A DNA stretch of 64,000 nt from Caballeronia sp. NK8 (GTDB lineage: Bacteria > Pseudomonadota > Gammaproteobacteria > Burkholderiales > Burkholderiaceae): positions 2,790,001-2,854,000 of the forward strand of contig NZ_AP024322.1 in NCBI RefSeq assembly GCF_018408855.1, written 5' to 3'. Under the pieces are notes generated by a model. It was not told the origin of the DNA. It saw nothing but the letters and a program-made list of their open reading frames with translations, and did no database searches. Within the stretch, counting starts at the first letter, position 1. The number at the start of each line of letters is the position of its first letter. Made by a program: the position numbers and the translations under genes. This document shows positions 20,253 to 28,489 of the stretch, piece after piece.

Positions 20253-20311
20253 CCGGCGGACACAATCCCGCGCTGCAAGGTGGCGAAATTCGCTACCGGC
20301 GCACGAAAAAA

Positions 20312-21583
20312 ATGATCTACTTAATCTGTTTCGCGAATCTCGTGGGGCTGACCATCTACTGGTGCCGCCTTGGCGTCGACGGATTGCGCCGCGTCTATCT
20401 GACGATGTTCGTTTCGTGTTACGTCTTCACGTATTTCGGCGGCGTCCTGCTGGCAAACGTGCTGTATTCCAGTTATGGAATCGACAAGATCAGCGCATCC
20501 GACGCCACCACCCGGGAACTCGTTCTGCTGGCCCAGGTGTGCCTTCTGCTGTTCGTCCTGGGTTACTGGATGACCGGCCCATTGCGTGGATTGATATCGA
20601 GGCGGGCGGAAATCGACTGGAGAACCGGAACCGTATGGTTCGTGAGAGTCTTGAGCGCCGCGCTCATTCTGTCGATGCTCGTCTACCTGATCGGCTCGGG
20701 TGGTCCAGTGCTGCTGAAAGAGGGCGGCTACGAGAACCGCTATGACGCAAACGTGGGAATGGGGAGTTATTCGCTCTTCTTCTCGATGGGACTGATGGCC
20801 TGCACGCTGGCGTCGCTGAGAGCACGGACGCGCGCTGAAAAGCTTCGTGTAACGGGTGGGACGATCATGTACTGTCTGCTCACATTCGTCGTCCTTGGCG
20901 GATATCGGCAACTCGGCTTCGCCGCCTTGTTCTCGATCGCTGTAATCGCCGTTTTGCGCCGCGACATTTCATTTGGCAAATTTCTTATTGTCTCGGTGGC
21001 ATTGGTCACGACGACGCTGGTCGTTGCGATCTTTCGCTATACCGGTACCACTTCCGATCAGGCCGGCGGTCTGACTGGCCGTTTGTTCATTTTTCTCTAT
21101 GACGGTTTCGCTCCAGTCGATGCGTTCTACAACATCGTTGCGTTTTGCCGGTACCACGACGTCACGGAGAATGTATTCCTCAATCAATTCCTCACGACCG
21201 TGCCACGTTTCATGTGGAGCCAGAAACCGGCCATCGTTCTGAACGCCGGAAATTTCTACACTCAGATGGTGCTTGGCCGTACTGAACTCATTACATACTC
21301 GCCGACGCTATTGGGGGAGTTGTATCTGCTCGGCGGCAGCGCCGCATGTGTGCTCGGCGCCTTCATCTCTGGCTGCATTCTTCGCACCTTCGACGAGATC
21401 ATTCTGCTCTCGAAACACAAGATGCTGGTCGCTTTTCTTTTCTCTTTCTCCTTCGTGTTCGTATTCAACCTATATCGCGAAGGGATCGAAGTACTCGTCA
21501 CCAAGACGATTCTGTACGGCACTGCAGTACTGGTCCTTCTTACGGTGACGAGACTTCTGACAGGCTTCAGGAGGATCGTTTGA
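20312..21583 (+). CDS. Polysaccharide polymerase (Wzy-like membrane protein)
   Basis: This 423-residue protein has about ten or more membrane segments and a large loop around residues 255-330 containing NVFLNQFLTTVPRFMW and TYSPTLLGELYLLGG. The latter is typical of the O-antigen polysaccharide polymerase Wzy family. The start at 20312 (MIYLICFANLVGL) follows a run of A and begins directly with the first helix. It would join repeat units in the periplasm. The call is from topology, the late-loop motif and cluster context. The gene ends with a strong AGGAGG that serves the next gene. Confidence 0.78.
   Translation: MIYLICFANLVGLTIYWCRLGVDGLRRVYLTMFVSCYVFTYFGGVLLANVLYSSYGIDKISASDATTRELVLLAQVCLLLFVLGYWMTGPLRGLISRRAEIDWRTGTVWFVRVLSAALILSMLVYLIGSGGPVLLKEGGYENRYDANVGMGSYSLFFSMGLMACTLASLRARTRAEKLRVTGGTIMYCLLTFVVLGGYRQLGFAALFSIAVIAVLRRDISFGKFLIVSVALVTTTLVVAIFRYTGTTSDQAGGLTGRLFIFLYDGFAPVDAFYNIVAFCRYHDVTENVFLNQFLTTVPRFMWSQKPAIVLNAGNFYTQMVLGRTELITYSPTLLGELYLLGGSAACVLGAFISGCILRTFDEIILLSKHKMLVAFLFSFSFVFVFNLYREGIEVLVTKTILYGTAVLVLLTVTRLLTGFRRIV
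21569..21582 (+). promoter_or_regulatory. Strong Shine-Dalgarno deciding a TTG start
   Basis: AGGAGG at 21569-21574, then ATCGT, then TTG at 21580. The TTG shares bases with the stop of the polymerase gene, so translation is probably coupled. This site is the reason for choosing the non-ATG start of the lyase-like gene. Confidence 0.75.
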
Positions 21584-22530
21584 AGACAGCCTTATGCATT
21601 CTCCGGTCGAGCCGGATCCAGTCATTCAGTCAAAGGATCATGTTTCATCTTGACCGGATCGTATCGCGCGTCGCGCGTGCCACGTGTGCGGGCCTTGTGA
21701 GCATGGCTTACTGTGCTGCGTCGTTTTCTGTGATGCCCGCGTACGCCTTGTCGGACTCGTCGACCGAGAAGCTCCTTTTCTTTTCGGATTGGACGCACGG
21801 CATCGATGCGCGTCTGCAGTACCAGCGCGCCAGCGCGGATGCCATTCAGATTGTGGCCTTGCGGGATGTACCGTCTGGAAAGGGGCTGCGCTTCTCGATA
21901 CAGAGAAGCGCAGACTACACCGGCGTCGCGAATGGTACCCCCAGGGCCGAAATATCCTTCGGCGGGTTTCTTCACTTCGCGAGAGGCCACGAATACATTG
22001 TCGAATGGCAAATGCGAATCCCGGAGGACTATCAGTTCGACAGTCAACAGGAAGAGGTCATCGGGCAGATTCATCAGGGCCCCGCTGCCGGATACCCTGC
22101 TTTCGCCTTGTTTATTTCGGGAGATGGCCAATACGAGGTGCATAGTCGGACGGAATTCAAGCGCGACTACGTCAGCCAGTTGTTCGGCACACCTTTGCTG
22201 GACCGTGGCCGGCTGGTCAAGTGGAAGCTCGTGTACGTCCCTGACCCCAGCGGCCGTCTGGCGAGAACCGAACTGTTCAAGGATGGTGAGATGGTCTTCT
22301 CCCTCGCTGGCGTGCCGAACGCCTATGCGGCTGATGACAGCGCGTACTTCAAGCTCGGAATCTACAAGGCGCAATGGAAGCGGAAGCCGTCGGATGTCGC
22401 GGTACGCACCATGGAGTATGGAAGCATTTCCATCTTGGAGCGCACGATTCCCAACGTGTCGATTACCTCGACGGCCGCGACGGCGTCGCATCTGGTTCAG
22501 ATCAACAAGTATCAGGAAGTCACAAAATGA
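21580..22530 (+). CDS. Secreted polysaccharide lyase-like protein (heparin lyase I fold), TTG start
   Basis: This 316-residue protein is read from TTG at 21580, which has a near-perfect AGGAGG Shine-Dalgarno 5 nt upstream (21569-21574) and overlaps the polymerase stop. No ATG is as well placed. A signal peptide-like segment follows (ATCAGLVSMAYCAASFSVMP near residues 35-55). The mature part is beta-rich, with NGTPRAEISFGGFLHF, YIVEWQMRIPEDY and the late AYFKLGIYKAQWKR. This resembles the PF14099 polysaccharide lyase family of jelly-roll enzymes. Such enzymes in EPS operons trim or release polymer. Activity and substrate are unproven. Confidence 0.7.
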   Translation: MKTALCILRSSRIQSFSQRIMFHLDRIVSRVARATCAGLVSMAYCAASFSVMPAYALSDSSTEKLLFFSDWTHGIDARLQYQRASADAIQIVALRDVPSGKGLRFSIQRSADYTGVANGTPRAEISFGGFLHFARGHEYIVEWQMRIPEDYQFDSQQEEVIGQIHQGPAAGYPAFALFISGDGQYEVHSRTEFKRDYVSQLFGTPLLDRGRLVKWKLVYVPDPSGRLARTELFKDGEMVFSLAGVPNAYAADDSAYFKLGIYKAQWKRKPSDVAVRTMEYGSISILERTIPNVSITSTAATASHLVQINKYQEVTK

Positions 22531-23261
22531 AATTGCTTGAATTCTTGGGAGTTCCCATGCATGCGGGAACCATGGAGGAAACCGTTTCGCTCATCGCTGA
22601 CAGGGTTCAGGCGGGGAAGTTCACGCAACACGTTGTCGTCAATGTTGCGAAGATCGTCCATATGAAACGCGATCCTGCTCTCGCTGAATCGGTTCAGGCC
22701 TGCGACGTGATCAATATCGATGGCATGGGCGTTGTGTGGGGCGCGCGCATGCTCGGGCACGATATACCGGAGCGAATAGCCGGAATCGATCTGTTCGGCC
22801 GTTTGCTGGAAGTTGCGACCGAACAGCGCTGGCCCGTCTACCTGTTGGGGGCGACGGACGCAGTGGTCGCAAGAACTGTCGAACGCGTGACCGAGAAATA
22901 TCGCGGTTTGCAGGTTGCGGGGTATGCCAGCGGATATTTCTGGGACGACGAAGAAGCGGCGGTGACTGCAATCCGGAATTCCGGTGCGCGGTTGCTGTTC
23001 GTCGCGATCACATCTCCGAAGAAGGAGACTTTCATCGAACGCTGGAAGAACCAACTTGGCGTCGATTTCGTTATGGGCGTGGGCGGAACGTTCGACGTAA
23101 TCGCGGGCAAAGTGCGCCGGGCACCCGTATGGATGCAGCGTTGTGGTCTTGAATGGCTGTTCCGTGTGATTCAGGAGCCGAGGCGGATGTGGAAGCGCTA
23201 TCTCGTGACCAACGCACAGTTTGCGATGATGCTTGCAAAGGCGTATCTGGGACGCACGTAG
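22527..23261 (+). CDS. WecG/TagA/CpsF family glycosyltransferase
   Basis: This 244-residue protein is of the GT26 family. It begins MKLLEFLGVPMHAGTMEETV and carries the family signature VVNVAKIVHMKRD near residues 34-46, then NIDGMGVVWGARMLG near 64-78, LLGATDAVV near 108, and GVGGTFDVIAGKVRRAPVWM near 185-204. In E. coli, WecG adds ManNAcA to GlcNAc-PP-undecaprenol. With wecB and wecC in the same cluster, ManNAcA is the most likely donor here, by inference. It is the last gene of the plus-strand EPS operon and converges with the next gene 28 bp away. Confidence 0.88.
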   Translation: MKLLEFLGVPMHAGTMEETVSLIADRVQAGKFTQHVVVNVAKIVHMKRDPALAESVQACDVINIDGMGVVWGARMLGHDIPERIAGIDLFGRLLEVATEQRWPVYLLGATDAVVARTVERVTEKYRGLQVAGYASGYFWDDEEAAVTAIRNSGARLLFVAITSPKKETFIERWKNQLGVDFVMGVGGTFDVIAGKVRRAPVWMQRCGLEWLFRVIQEPRRMWKRYLVTNAQFAMMLAKAYLGRT

Positions 23262-23289
23262 GAATCCCACGCGGGTCATGCTGAGTCGA

Positions 23290-24381
23290 TCAACCAGGCA
23301 CCACCACAAACCCCCTCTTCCTCAACAGCTCCACCACCCCCCTCGCTCCCCCGAGATGCAACGCCCCGATCGCCACGAACACCGGCTTATCCGGCGCGGC
23401 CAGCCCAACCATCCGCTGCACGAAGCGCCGGTTCCGCTCATAAACCACCCGACCATCGACCTGCGCCGCCAGCGCCGGATTCCTCGCGAGCTTGCTGCTC
23501 TTCGCGTCATCCCAGGCTTTCAAAGCGTCCGCATCGCCGATGCGCCATAGCCTGTGCAACTCCTTCACGTCCGCGACATTCTCCGCCGGCGTCTGCACCA
23601 GATCCTGCGCGAGCATCTCCCGCTGCTGCGCCGAAGTGAGCCGCGTAAATGTCGAAATCTGCTCGTTCAGCGTCTCCAGCCCGACGATCTTCCCTCTCGC
23701 CCGCAGATAGACGTTCTGCAACTGCGCCTCGGTCCCATACTCGCTCTGAAAACCCGCCTTCAACGTGTCGTACGTTTCGATCAGCATCGACGCGAGCCAC
23801 GGCCGCGTGTGCCGCAACTCCTTCAACGCTTCCGGATTGCCGCGCATGCGCGTCTCGACCTTCTTCCACATCGCGTCCGGCAGATAGTCGATCAGACACT
23901 CGCTGCGACACATGCCGTAGCGGTTCACATCGTCCTGGGATAGCAGCAGTTCGTCCGGAGAAATTTCCAGCGCCAATGTCGGCGATGCATCCAGCGCCGC
24001 AAGTATCGGTTTGCGAAAGGGTTGCTCGGGCGGATAGTCGCTCGCGAATCCCACATGGAGCGTGCCGAGCAGATAGATGGTCGTCGTACCCTTGGTCGCG
24101 ACGTAAAACGGCATGCGCGGCGGCTGCGCGCGCACCGGGCCGCTCGCGGTCGTGCCTTCCGAGCGATCCGCGCGCGGCGGCGCAACCGGATTGGCGGGCG
24201 CGGCGGCGGACCCCGCGTCGCCCGCGGCCTGCGGCGTGCGCGATCCAACCACGGCGAAGCCCGCCGGCGAGACGCAAACACCCGCCGTAAACAGCGCGAA
24301 CGACAGCACGATGGCTGTCGTTTTGGCGAACGCCGCGCGCACGAAGCGCGGCTTGTCGAATGAATCCGGCACGACGCACAT
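23290..24381 (-). CDS. TraB/GumN family protein, secreted
   Basis: This 363-residue protein is read from ATG 24381 (MCVVPDSFDKPRF). A signal-peptide-like hydrophobic segment lies near residues 20-40 (TTAIVLSFALFTAGVCVSP) and is followed by a low-complexity Ala/Pro region. The family features are FYVATKGTTTIYLLGTLHVGF near residues 83-103 with its GT-LHVG motif, and the C-terminal FVAIGALHLGGARGVVELLRKRGF. These belong to the TraB/PrgY/GumN (Tiki-like) family, often considered metal-dependent proteases. It lies 44 bp downstream of dppF on the same strand and could be the last gene of that operon. Confidence 0.85.
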   Translation of the reverse strand: MCVVPDSFDKPRFVRAAFAKTTAIVLSFALFTAGVCVSPAGFAVVGSRTPQAAGDAGSAAAPANPVAPPRADRSEGTTASGPVRAQPPRMPFYVATKGTTTIYLLGTLHVGFASDYPPEQPFRKPILAALDASPTLALEISPDELLLSQDDVNRYGMCRSECLIDYLPDAMWKKVETRMRGNPEALKELRHTRPWLASMLIETYDTLKAGFQSEYGTEAQLQNVYLRARGKIVGLETLNEQISTFTRLTSAQQREMLAQDLVQTPAENVADVKELHRLWRIGDADALKAWDDAKSSKLARNPALAAQVDGRVVYERNRRFVQRMVGLAAPDKPVFVAIGALHLGGARGVVELLRKRGFVVVPG

Positions 24382-24425
24382 CTTAAAACATTCGCGTGAC
24401 GCCACGCGCGCCCACTCGCTCGGAT

Positions 24426-25430
24426 TCAGGCCTCGCCTTCGCCGACCTCCTCGGCGCGATGACACGACACCTGACGTCCATCGACCGCGCGCAGCTTCGG
24501 CTCCTCCACACGGCATCGCTCGATCGCGTACGGGCAGCGCTGATGAAACGTGCAGCCCGACGGCGGATTGAGCGGCGACGGCATCTCGCCCTGCAGCTTG
24601 ATCTTGATGGTCCGGTCTTCCTCGAAGATCGCGGGCGTCGCGGACATCAGCGCGCGCGTGTACGGATGGCGCGGCTTCGCGAAGATCGTCTTCTTGTCGC
24701 CTACTTCGGCGACGCCGCCGAAGTACATCACCATCACGTCGTCGGCGATATGCTCGACCACCGACAGGTTGTGCGAGATGAACACGTAGCTCGTGCCGAA
24801 CTGTTGCTGCAGATCCATGAACAGGTTCAGGATCTGCGCCTGGATCGACACATCGAGCGCGGACACGGGCTCATCCGCGACGAGGATCTGCGGATCGAGA
24901 ATCATCGCGCGCGCAATCGCCACGCGCTGACGCTGCCCGCCCGAAAACATGTGCGGGTAACGCGTCGCATGCTCCGGCCGCAAGCCGACGGTGCGCATCA
25001 TCTTCGCGATGCGCTCGGCGCGCTCCGTCGACGAAAGCGATGTGTTGATCGCGAGCGGCTCGCCGAGCGTCTGCTCGACAGTCTTGCGCGGATTCAGCGA
25101 CGCGAACGGGTTCTGAAACACCATCTGCACGCGCTGGCGCAATTCCGCGATTTTCGCCTTGCTTGCGCCCGCGACATCATCACCGTCGATCAGCAAGCGG
25201 CCCGACGTGGGCGCTTCGATCATCGTCAACTGGCGCGCGAGCGTGGACTTGCCGCAGCCCGATTCGCCCACGACCGCGAGCGTGCGCCCGCGCTTCAGTT
25301 CGAACGACACGCCGTTGAGCGCCTTCACCGTGCCATGCTTGAACGCGCTGCGCTTCACGTCGTAGTGCTTCGTGAGCTGATCGGCCGCGAGCACGATGTC
25401 CTGACTGATTTCCTTCGGTACGGCGTTCAT
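24426..25430 (-). CDS. dppF: Dipeptide ABC transporter ATP-binding protein
   Basis: This 334-residue ATPase has Walker [12 protein letters not shown] near residues 58-68, the ABC signature [15 protein letters not shown] near 165, and Walker [13 protein letters not shown] just after it. The C-terminal oligopeptide-transporter extension contains [15 protein letters not shown] with its Cys-rich FeS-type motif. The start at 25430 overlaps the stop of dppD by 4 bp. It energises import together with DppD. A frame extending upstream to 25922 is only antisense-like noise within dppD. Confidence 0.93.
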   Translation of the reverse strand: MNAVPKEISQDIVLAADQLTKHYDVKRSAFKHGTVKALNGVSFELKRGRTLAVVGESGCGKSTLARQLTMIEAPTSGRLLIDGDDVAGASKAKIAELRQRVQMVFQNPFASLNPRKTVEQTLGEPLAINTSLSSTERAERIAKMMRTVGLRPEHATRYPHMFSGGQRQRVAIARAMILDPQILVADEPVSALDVSIQAQILNLFMDLQQQFGTSYVFISHNLSVVEHIADDVMVMYFGGVAEVGDKKTIFAKPRHPYTRALMSATPAIFEEDRTIKIKLQGEMPSPLNPPSGCTFHQRCPYAIERCRVEEPKLRAVDGRQVSCHRAEEVGEGEA

Positions 25431-26419
25431 CGCGCGCCTCCTTCCACCACCACATCGATGTTCAACGGCTTGATGCAACGCGCGCGCACGGCCGGATCGT
25501 TCTTGTCGAGCTGAAGCAGACCCGGCCTGCCCTTCCAGCAATCGTCGACGACATACTTGCAGCGCGGTGCGAACAGACATCCGCTCGGCCGGTCGTCCTT
25601 GCCCGGCACCATGCCCGGCAAAGCCGCGAGGCGCTCCGCACCGCGCGAATGCTCGGGAATCGCCGCAAGCAGCGCCTCCGTATACGGATGATGCGGGTCG
25701 CTGAAGATCGTCGGCACATGATTCGTTTCGATGATCTCGCCCGCGTACATCACCGCGACGCGCTGCGCCACTTCGGACACGACGGCCAGATCGTGCGAGA
25801 TCAGCACGAGCGCCATGCCGCGTTCCTTCTGCAGCTTGACGAGCAGTTCCATGATCTGCGCCTGAATCGTCACGTCGAGCGCGGTAGTCGGCTCGTCGGC
25901 GATCAGCAGCTTCGGATTGCACGCGACGGCCATCGCGATCATCACGCGCTGGTTCATGCCGCCCGACATCTGATGCGGAAACGCGTTGATGCGGCTTTTC
26001 GCATCCGGAATGCCCACCTGATCGAGCAGTTCGAGCGCGCGCTTGTTGAGCGCATCGCCGCGCAGGCCTTCGTGCAGCTTCAGCACTTCCTTGATCTGAT
26101 AGCCGACGGTATAGCTCGGGTTCAGGCTCGTGAGCGCATCCTGAAACACCATCGCGATGTCCTTGCCGATGATCCTGCGACGCGCGCTTGCCGATGCCTT
26201 CAGCAAGTCCTTGCCGTCGAACGTGACCTGATCGGCGGTCACTTTGCCGGGCGCGTCGATGAGGCCCATCAGCGCCATCATCGTGACGCTCTTGCCCGAG
26301 CCCGATTCGCCGACGACGCCGACCACTTCGCCCGGCTTCACGGAAAGATCGATGCGATCGACGGCCTGTGTGCCGCCGAACGTCACCTGCAAATTACGGA
26401 TAGTCAGAAGATCGTTCAT
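25427..26419 (-). CDS. dppD: Dipeptide ABC transporter ATP-binding protein
   Basis: This 330-residue ATPase starts [16 protein letters not shown]. Walker A is [12 protein letters not shown] near residue 38, the signature is [14 protein letters not shown] near 157, Walker B is [12 protein letters not shown], and the switch His is in LISHDLAVV. The C-terminal [18 protein letters not shown] motif is typical of the Dpp/Opp ATPases. It follows dppC, with the start only 2 bp before the dppC stop region, and precedes dppF in the usual order. Confidence 0.93.
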   Translation of the reverse strand: MNDLLTIRNLQVTFGGTQAVDRIDLSVKPGEVVGVVGESGSGKSVTMMALMGLIDAPGKVTADQVTFDGKDLLKASASARRRIIGKDIAMVFQDALTSLNPSYTVGYQIKEVLKLHEGLRGDALNKRALELLDQVGIPDAKSRINAFPHQMSGGMNQRVMIAMAVACNPKLLIADEPTTALDVTIQAQIMELLVKLQKERGMALVLISHDLAVVSEVAQRVAVMYAGEIIETNHVPTIFSDPHHPYTEALLAAIPEHSRGAERLAALPGMVPGKDDRPSGCLFAPRCKYVVDDCWKGRPGLLQLDKNDPAVRARCIKPLNIDVVVEGGAR

Positions 26420-26420
26420 G

Positions 26421-27341
26421 TCAGCCCATCCGCTTGAGTTTCGGATCGAGCGCGTCACGCAGACCGTCGCCGAGCAGGTTGATGACGAGCACCGAGACCA
26501 GAATCGACAGACCCGGCATCGTCACGATCCACCATGCGCTTTCGATGTAATCACGCGCCGATGCCAGCATCGCGCCCCACTCCGCCGCCGGCGGTTGCAC
26601 GCCGAGGCCGAGGAAGCCGAGCGCGGCGGCATCGAGAATCGCGGAGGAGAAGCCGAGCGTCGCCTGCACGATGAGCGGCGCGGCGCAGTTCGGCAGCACT
26701 TGCGAGAACATCAGCCGCACGGTGCCCGCGCCCGCGACGCGCGATGCCGTCACGTATTCCTTCTGCAATTCGCCGAGCGCGGATGCGCGCGTCAGACGCA
26801 CGTAACCCGGCAACGCGACGATCGCGATGGCGAGCATGGTGTTGACGAGTCCCGGCCCGATGATCGCCACGACGGCGACCGCGAGCAGCAGCGACGGCAA
26901 CGCGAGCAGCACGTCCATCACGCGCATGATCGGCGTGTCGAGCCAGCTAAAGAACGCGGCCATGAGACCGAGCACGACGCCCGGAATCAGCGCGAGAATC
27001 ACCGACACGAAACCGATCCAGAACGACAGCCGCGCGCCGTACATCAGGCGCGAGAGGATGTCGCGGCCGGCTTCATCGGTGCCGAGCGGGAACATGCGGT
27101 TTCCGCCTTCGAGCCACGCAGGCGGAATCTTCACGTAGTCGCGGTATTGCTCGATAGGGCTGTGCGGCGCGATCAGCGGCGCAGTGATCGCCACGATGAT
27201 CAACAAAAGCACGATCACGCCCGCGACGACAGCGCCGCGATTGCGCGAGAAGTTCGCCCAGAACTCGCGCGCCGCGACCATGCGGCCGGACGGCGGCGGC
27301 ATCACCGCTTGCGGCGGGAGGTTGTTTTGAATATCGGCCAT
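26421..27341 (-). CDS. dppC: Dipeptide ABC transporter permease
   Basis: This 306-residue inner-membrane protein has one N-terminal helix ([20 protein letters not shown] near 40-59), the OppC-type N-terminal region with [21 protein letters not shown] near 93-113, and five further helices. The EAA loop is around the [25 protein letters not shown] segment, where the permease contacts the ATPases. It pairs with DppB. An 8-10 bp gap separates it from the dppB stop. Confidence 0.93.
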   Translation of the reverse strand: MADIQNNLPPQAVMPPPSGRMVAAREFWANFSRNRGAVVAGVIVLLLIIVAITAPLIAPHSPIEQYRDYVKIPPAWLEGGNRMFPLGTDEAGRDILSRLMYGARLSFWIGFVSVILALIPGVVLGLMAAFFSWLDTPIMRVMDVLLALPSLLLAVAVVAIIGPGLVNTMLAIAIVALPGYVRLTRASALGELQKEYVTASRVAGAGTVRLMFSQVLPNCAAPLIVQATLGFSSAILDAAALGFLGLGVQPPAAEWGAMLASARDYIESAWWIVTMPGLSILVSVLVINLLGDGLRDALDPKLKRMG

Positions 27342-27351
27342 ATCTTTCCAG

Positions 27352-28362
27352 TTACCTCGTATGGCGAATGCGCGGATTCAACACGCCGTAGAGCAGATCG
27401 ACGACCAGATTCACGACGATCACGAGCGTCGCGATCATCAGAATGCCGCCTTGCACGACCGGATAATCGCGACGCGAAATGGCGTCGATGAGCCACTTGC
27501 CGACGCCCGGCCACGAGAACAGCGTCTCGGTGAGCACCGCGCCCGCGAGCAGCGTGCCGACCTGCAGACCGATCACGGTCACCACGGGAATCAGCGCGTT
27601 ACGCAGCGCATGCACGACGATCACGCGCAGCGGCGACAAACCCTTCGCGCGCGCCGTGCGGATGAAGTCCTCGCGCAGCACTTCGAGCATCGAAGAACGC
27701 GTCATGCGCGCGATGACCGCGAGCGGAATCGTGCCGAGCACGATGGTCGGCAGAATCAGATGCGACACCGCCGATTTGAACGCGCCTTCATCGGTCGAGA
27801 AGATCGAGTCGATCAACATGAAGCCGGTGACGTGCGGAATGTCGTATTCCACCGCGATGCGGCCCGACACCGGCGTCCAGCCAAGCTTCGCCGAGAAGAA
27901 CATGATGAGGATCAAGCCCCACCAGAAGATCGGCATCGAATAGCCGGTGAGCGCGGTGCCCATCACGCTGTGATCGACGACCGTGCCGCGCTTCAACGCC
28001 GCCGCGACGCCCGCCGGCAATCCGACGACGAGCGCGAAGATCATCGCGCAGATCGACAGCTCGACGGTCGCGGGAAAGCGCGCGAGGAACTCGCCCATCA
28101 CGCTCGTATTGGTGATGATCGAGGTGCCGAGATCGCCCTTCAGCGCGTGGCCGACGTAGGTCAGATACTGGATCGGAAGCGGCTGATCGAGGCCGAGGCG
28201 CTTCATGGCTTCGGCGTGCATCGCCGGGTCGACGCCGCGCTCGCCCATCATCACTTCGATGGGGTCGCCAGGAATCAGGTGAATGAGCGCGAACGCGAGA
28301 ATCGTAATGCCGATGAACGTCGGTATCACCATTCCTATGCGTCGCAAAACGAATCGGAACAT
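27352..28362 (-). CDS. dppB: Dipeptide ABC transporter permease
   Basis: This 336-residue inner-membrane permease of the DppB/OppB type has the N-terminal MFRFVLRRIGMVIPTFIGIT and LIPGDPIEVMMGERG signatures. Membrane helices follow, then the EAA-type loop MLEVLREDFIRTARAKGLS near residue 228. It is the first gene of the dppBCDF block, separated from dppA by a hairpin that probably attenuates transcription. Confidence 0.94.
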   Translation of the reverse strand: MFRFVLRRIGMVIPTFIGITILAFALIHLIPGDPIEVMMGERGVDPAMHAEAMKRLGLDQPLPIQYLTYVGHALKGDLGTSIITNTSVMGEFLARFPATVELSICAMIFALVVGLPAGVAAALKRGTVVDHSVMGTALTGYSMPIFWWGLILIMFFSAKLGWTPVSGRIAVEYDIPHVTGFMLIDSIFSTDEGAFKSAVSHLILPTIVLGTIPLAVIARMTRSSMLEVLREDFIRTARAKGLSPLRVIVVHALRNALIPVVTVIGLQVGTLLAGAVLTETLFSWPGVGKWLIDAISRRDYPVVQGGILMIATLVIVVNLVVDLLYGVLNPRIRHTR

Positions 28363-28395
28363 GATCGCCTTTTTTCGGTATTGGAGGGACTCAAA

Positions 28396-28444
28396 ACGTG
28401 TCCGGCGGCTTGGATCGTACTTCGACCCGCGCCGCCGGACCTTT
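28396..28444 (-). terminator. Intergenic terminator/attenuator between dppA and dppB
   Basis: A perfect 10-bp stem GTCCGGCGGC (28400-28409) pairs with 28431-28440 across a 21-nt loop and has TTTT-type runs on both sides. On the minus strand it lies after dppA and before dppB. It would allow more binding protein than permease to be made, a common layout for ABC importers. Confidence 0.65.
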
Positions 28445-28489
28445 TCGATTAGTTATGGTTTAGTGCAAAAAACGTTCCGCAGCAAAACC

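Noticed and set aside
23262..23289. Possible terminator between wecG-type and GumN-like genes
   Set aside because: Only a 4-bp CCCACGCGGG-type stem is present and neither side has a T-run.
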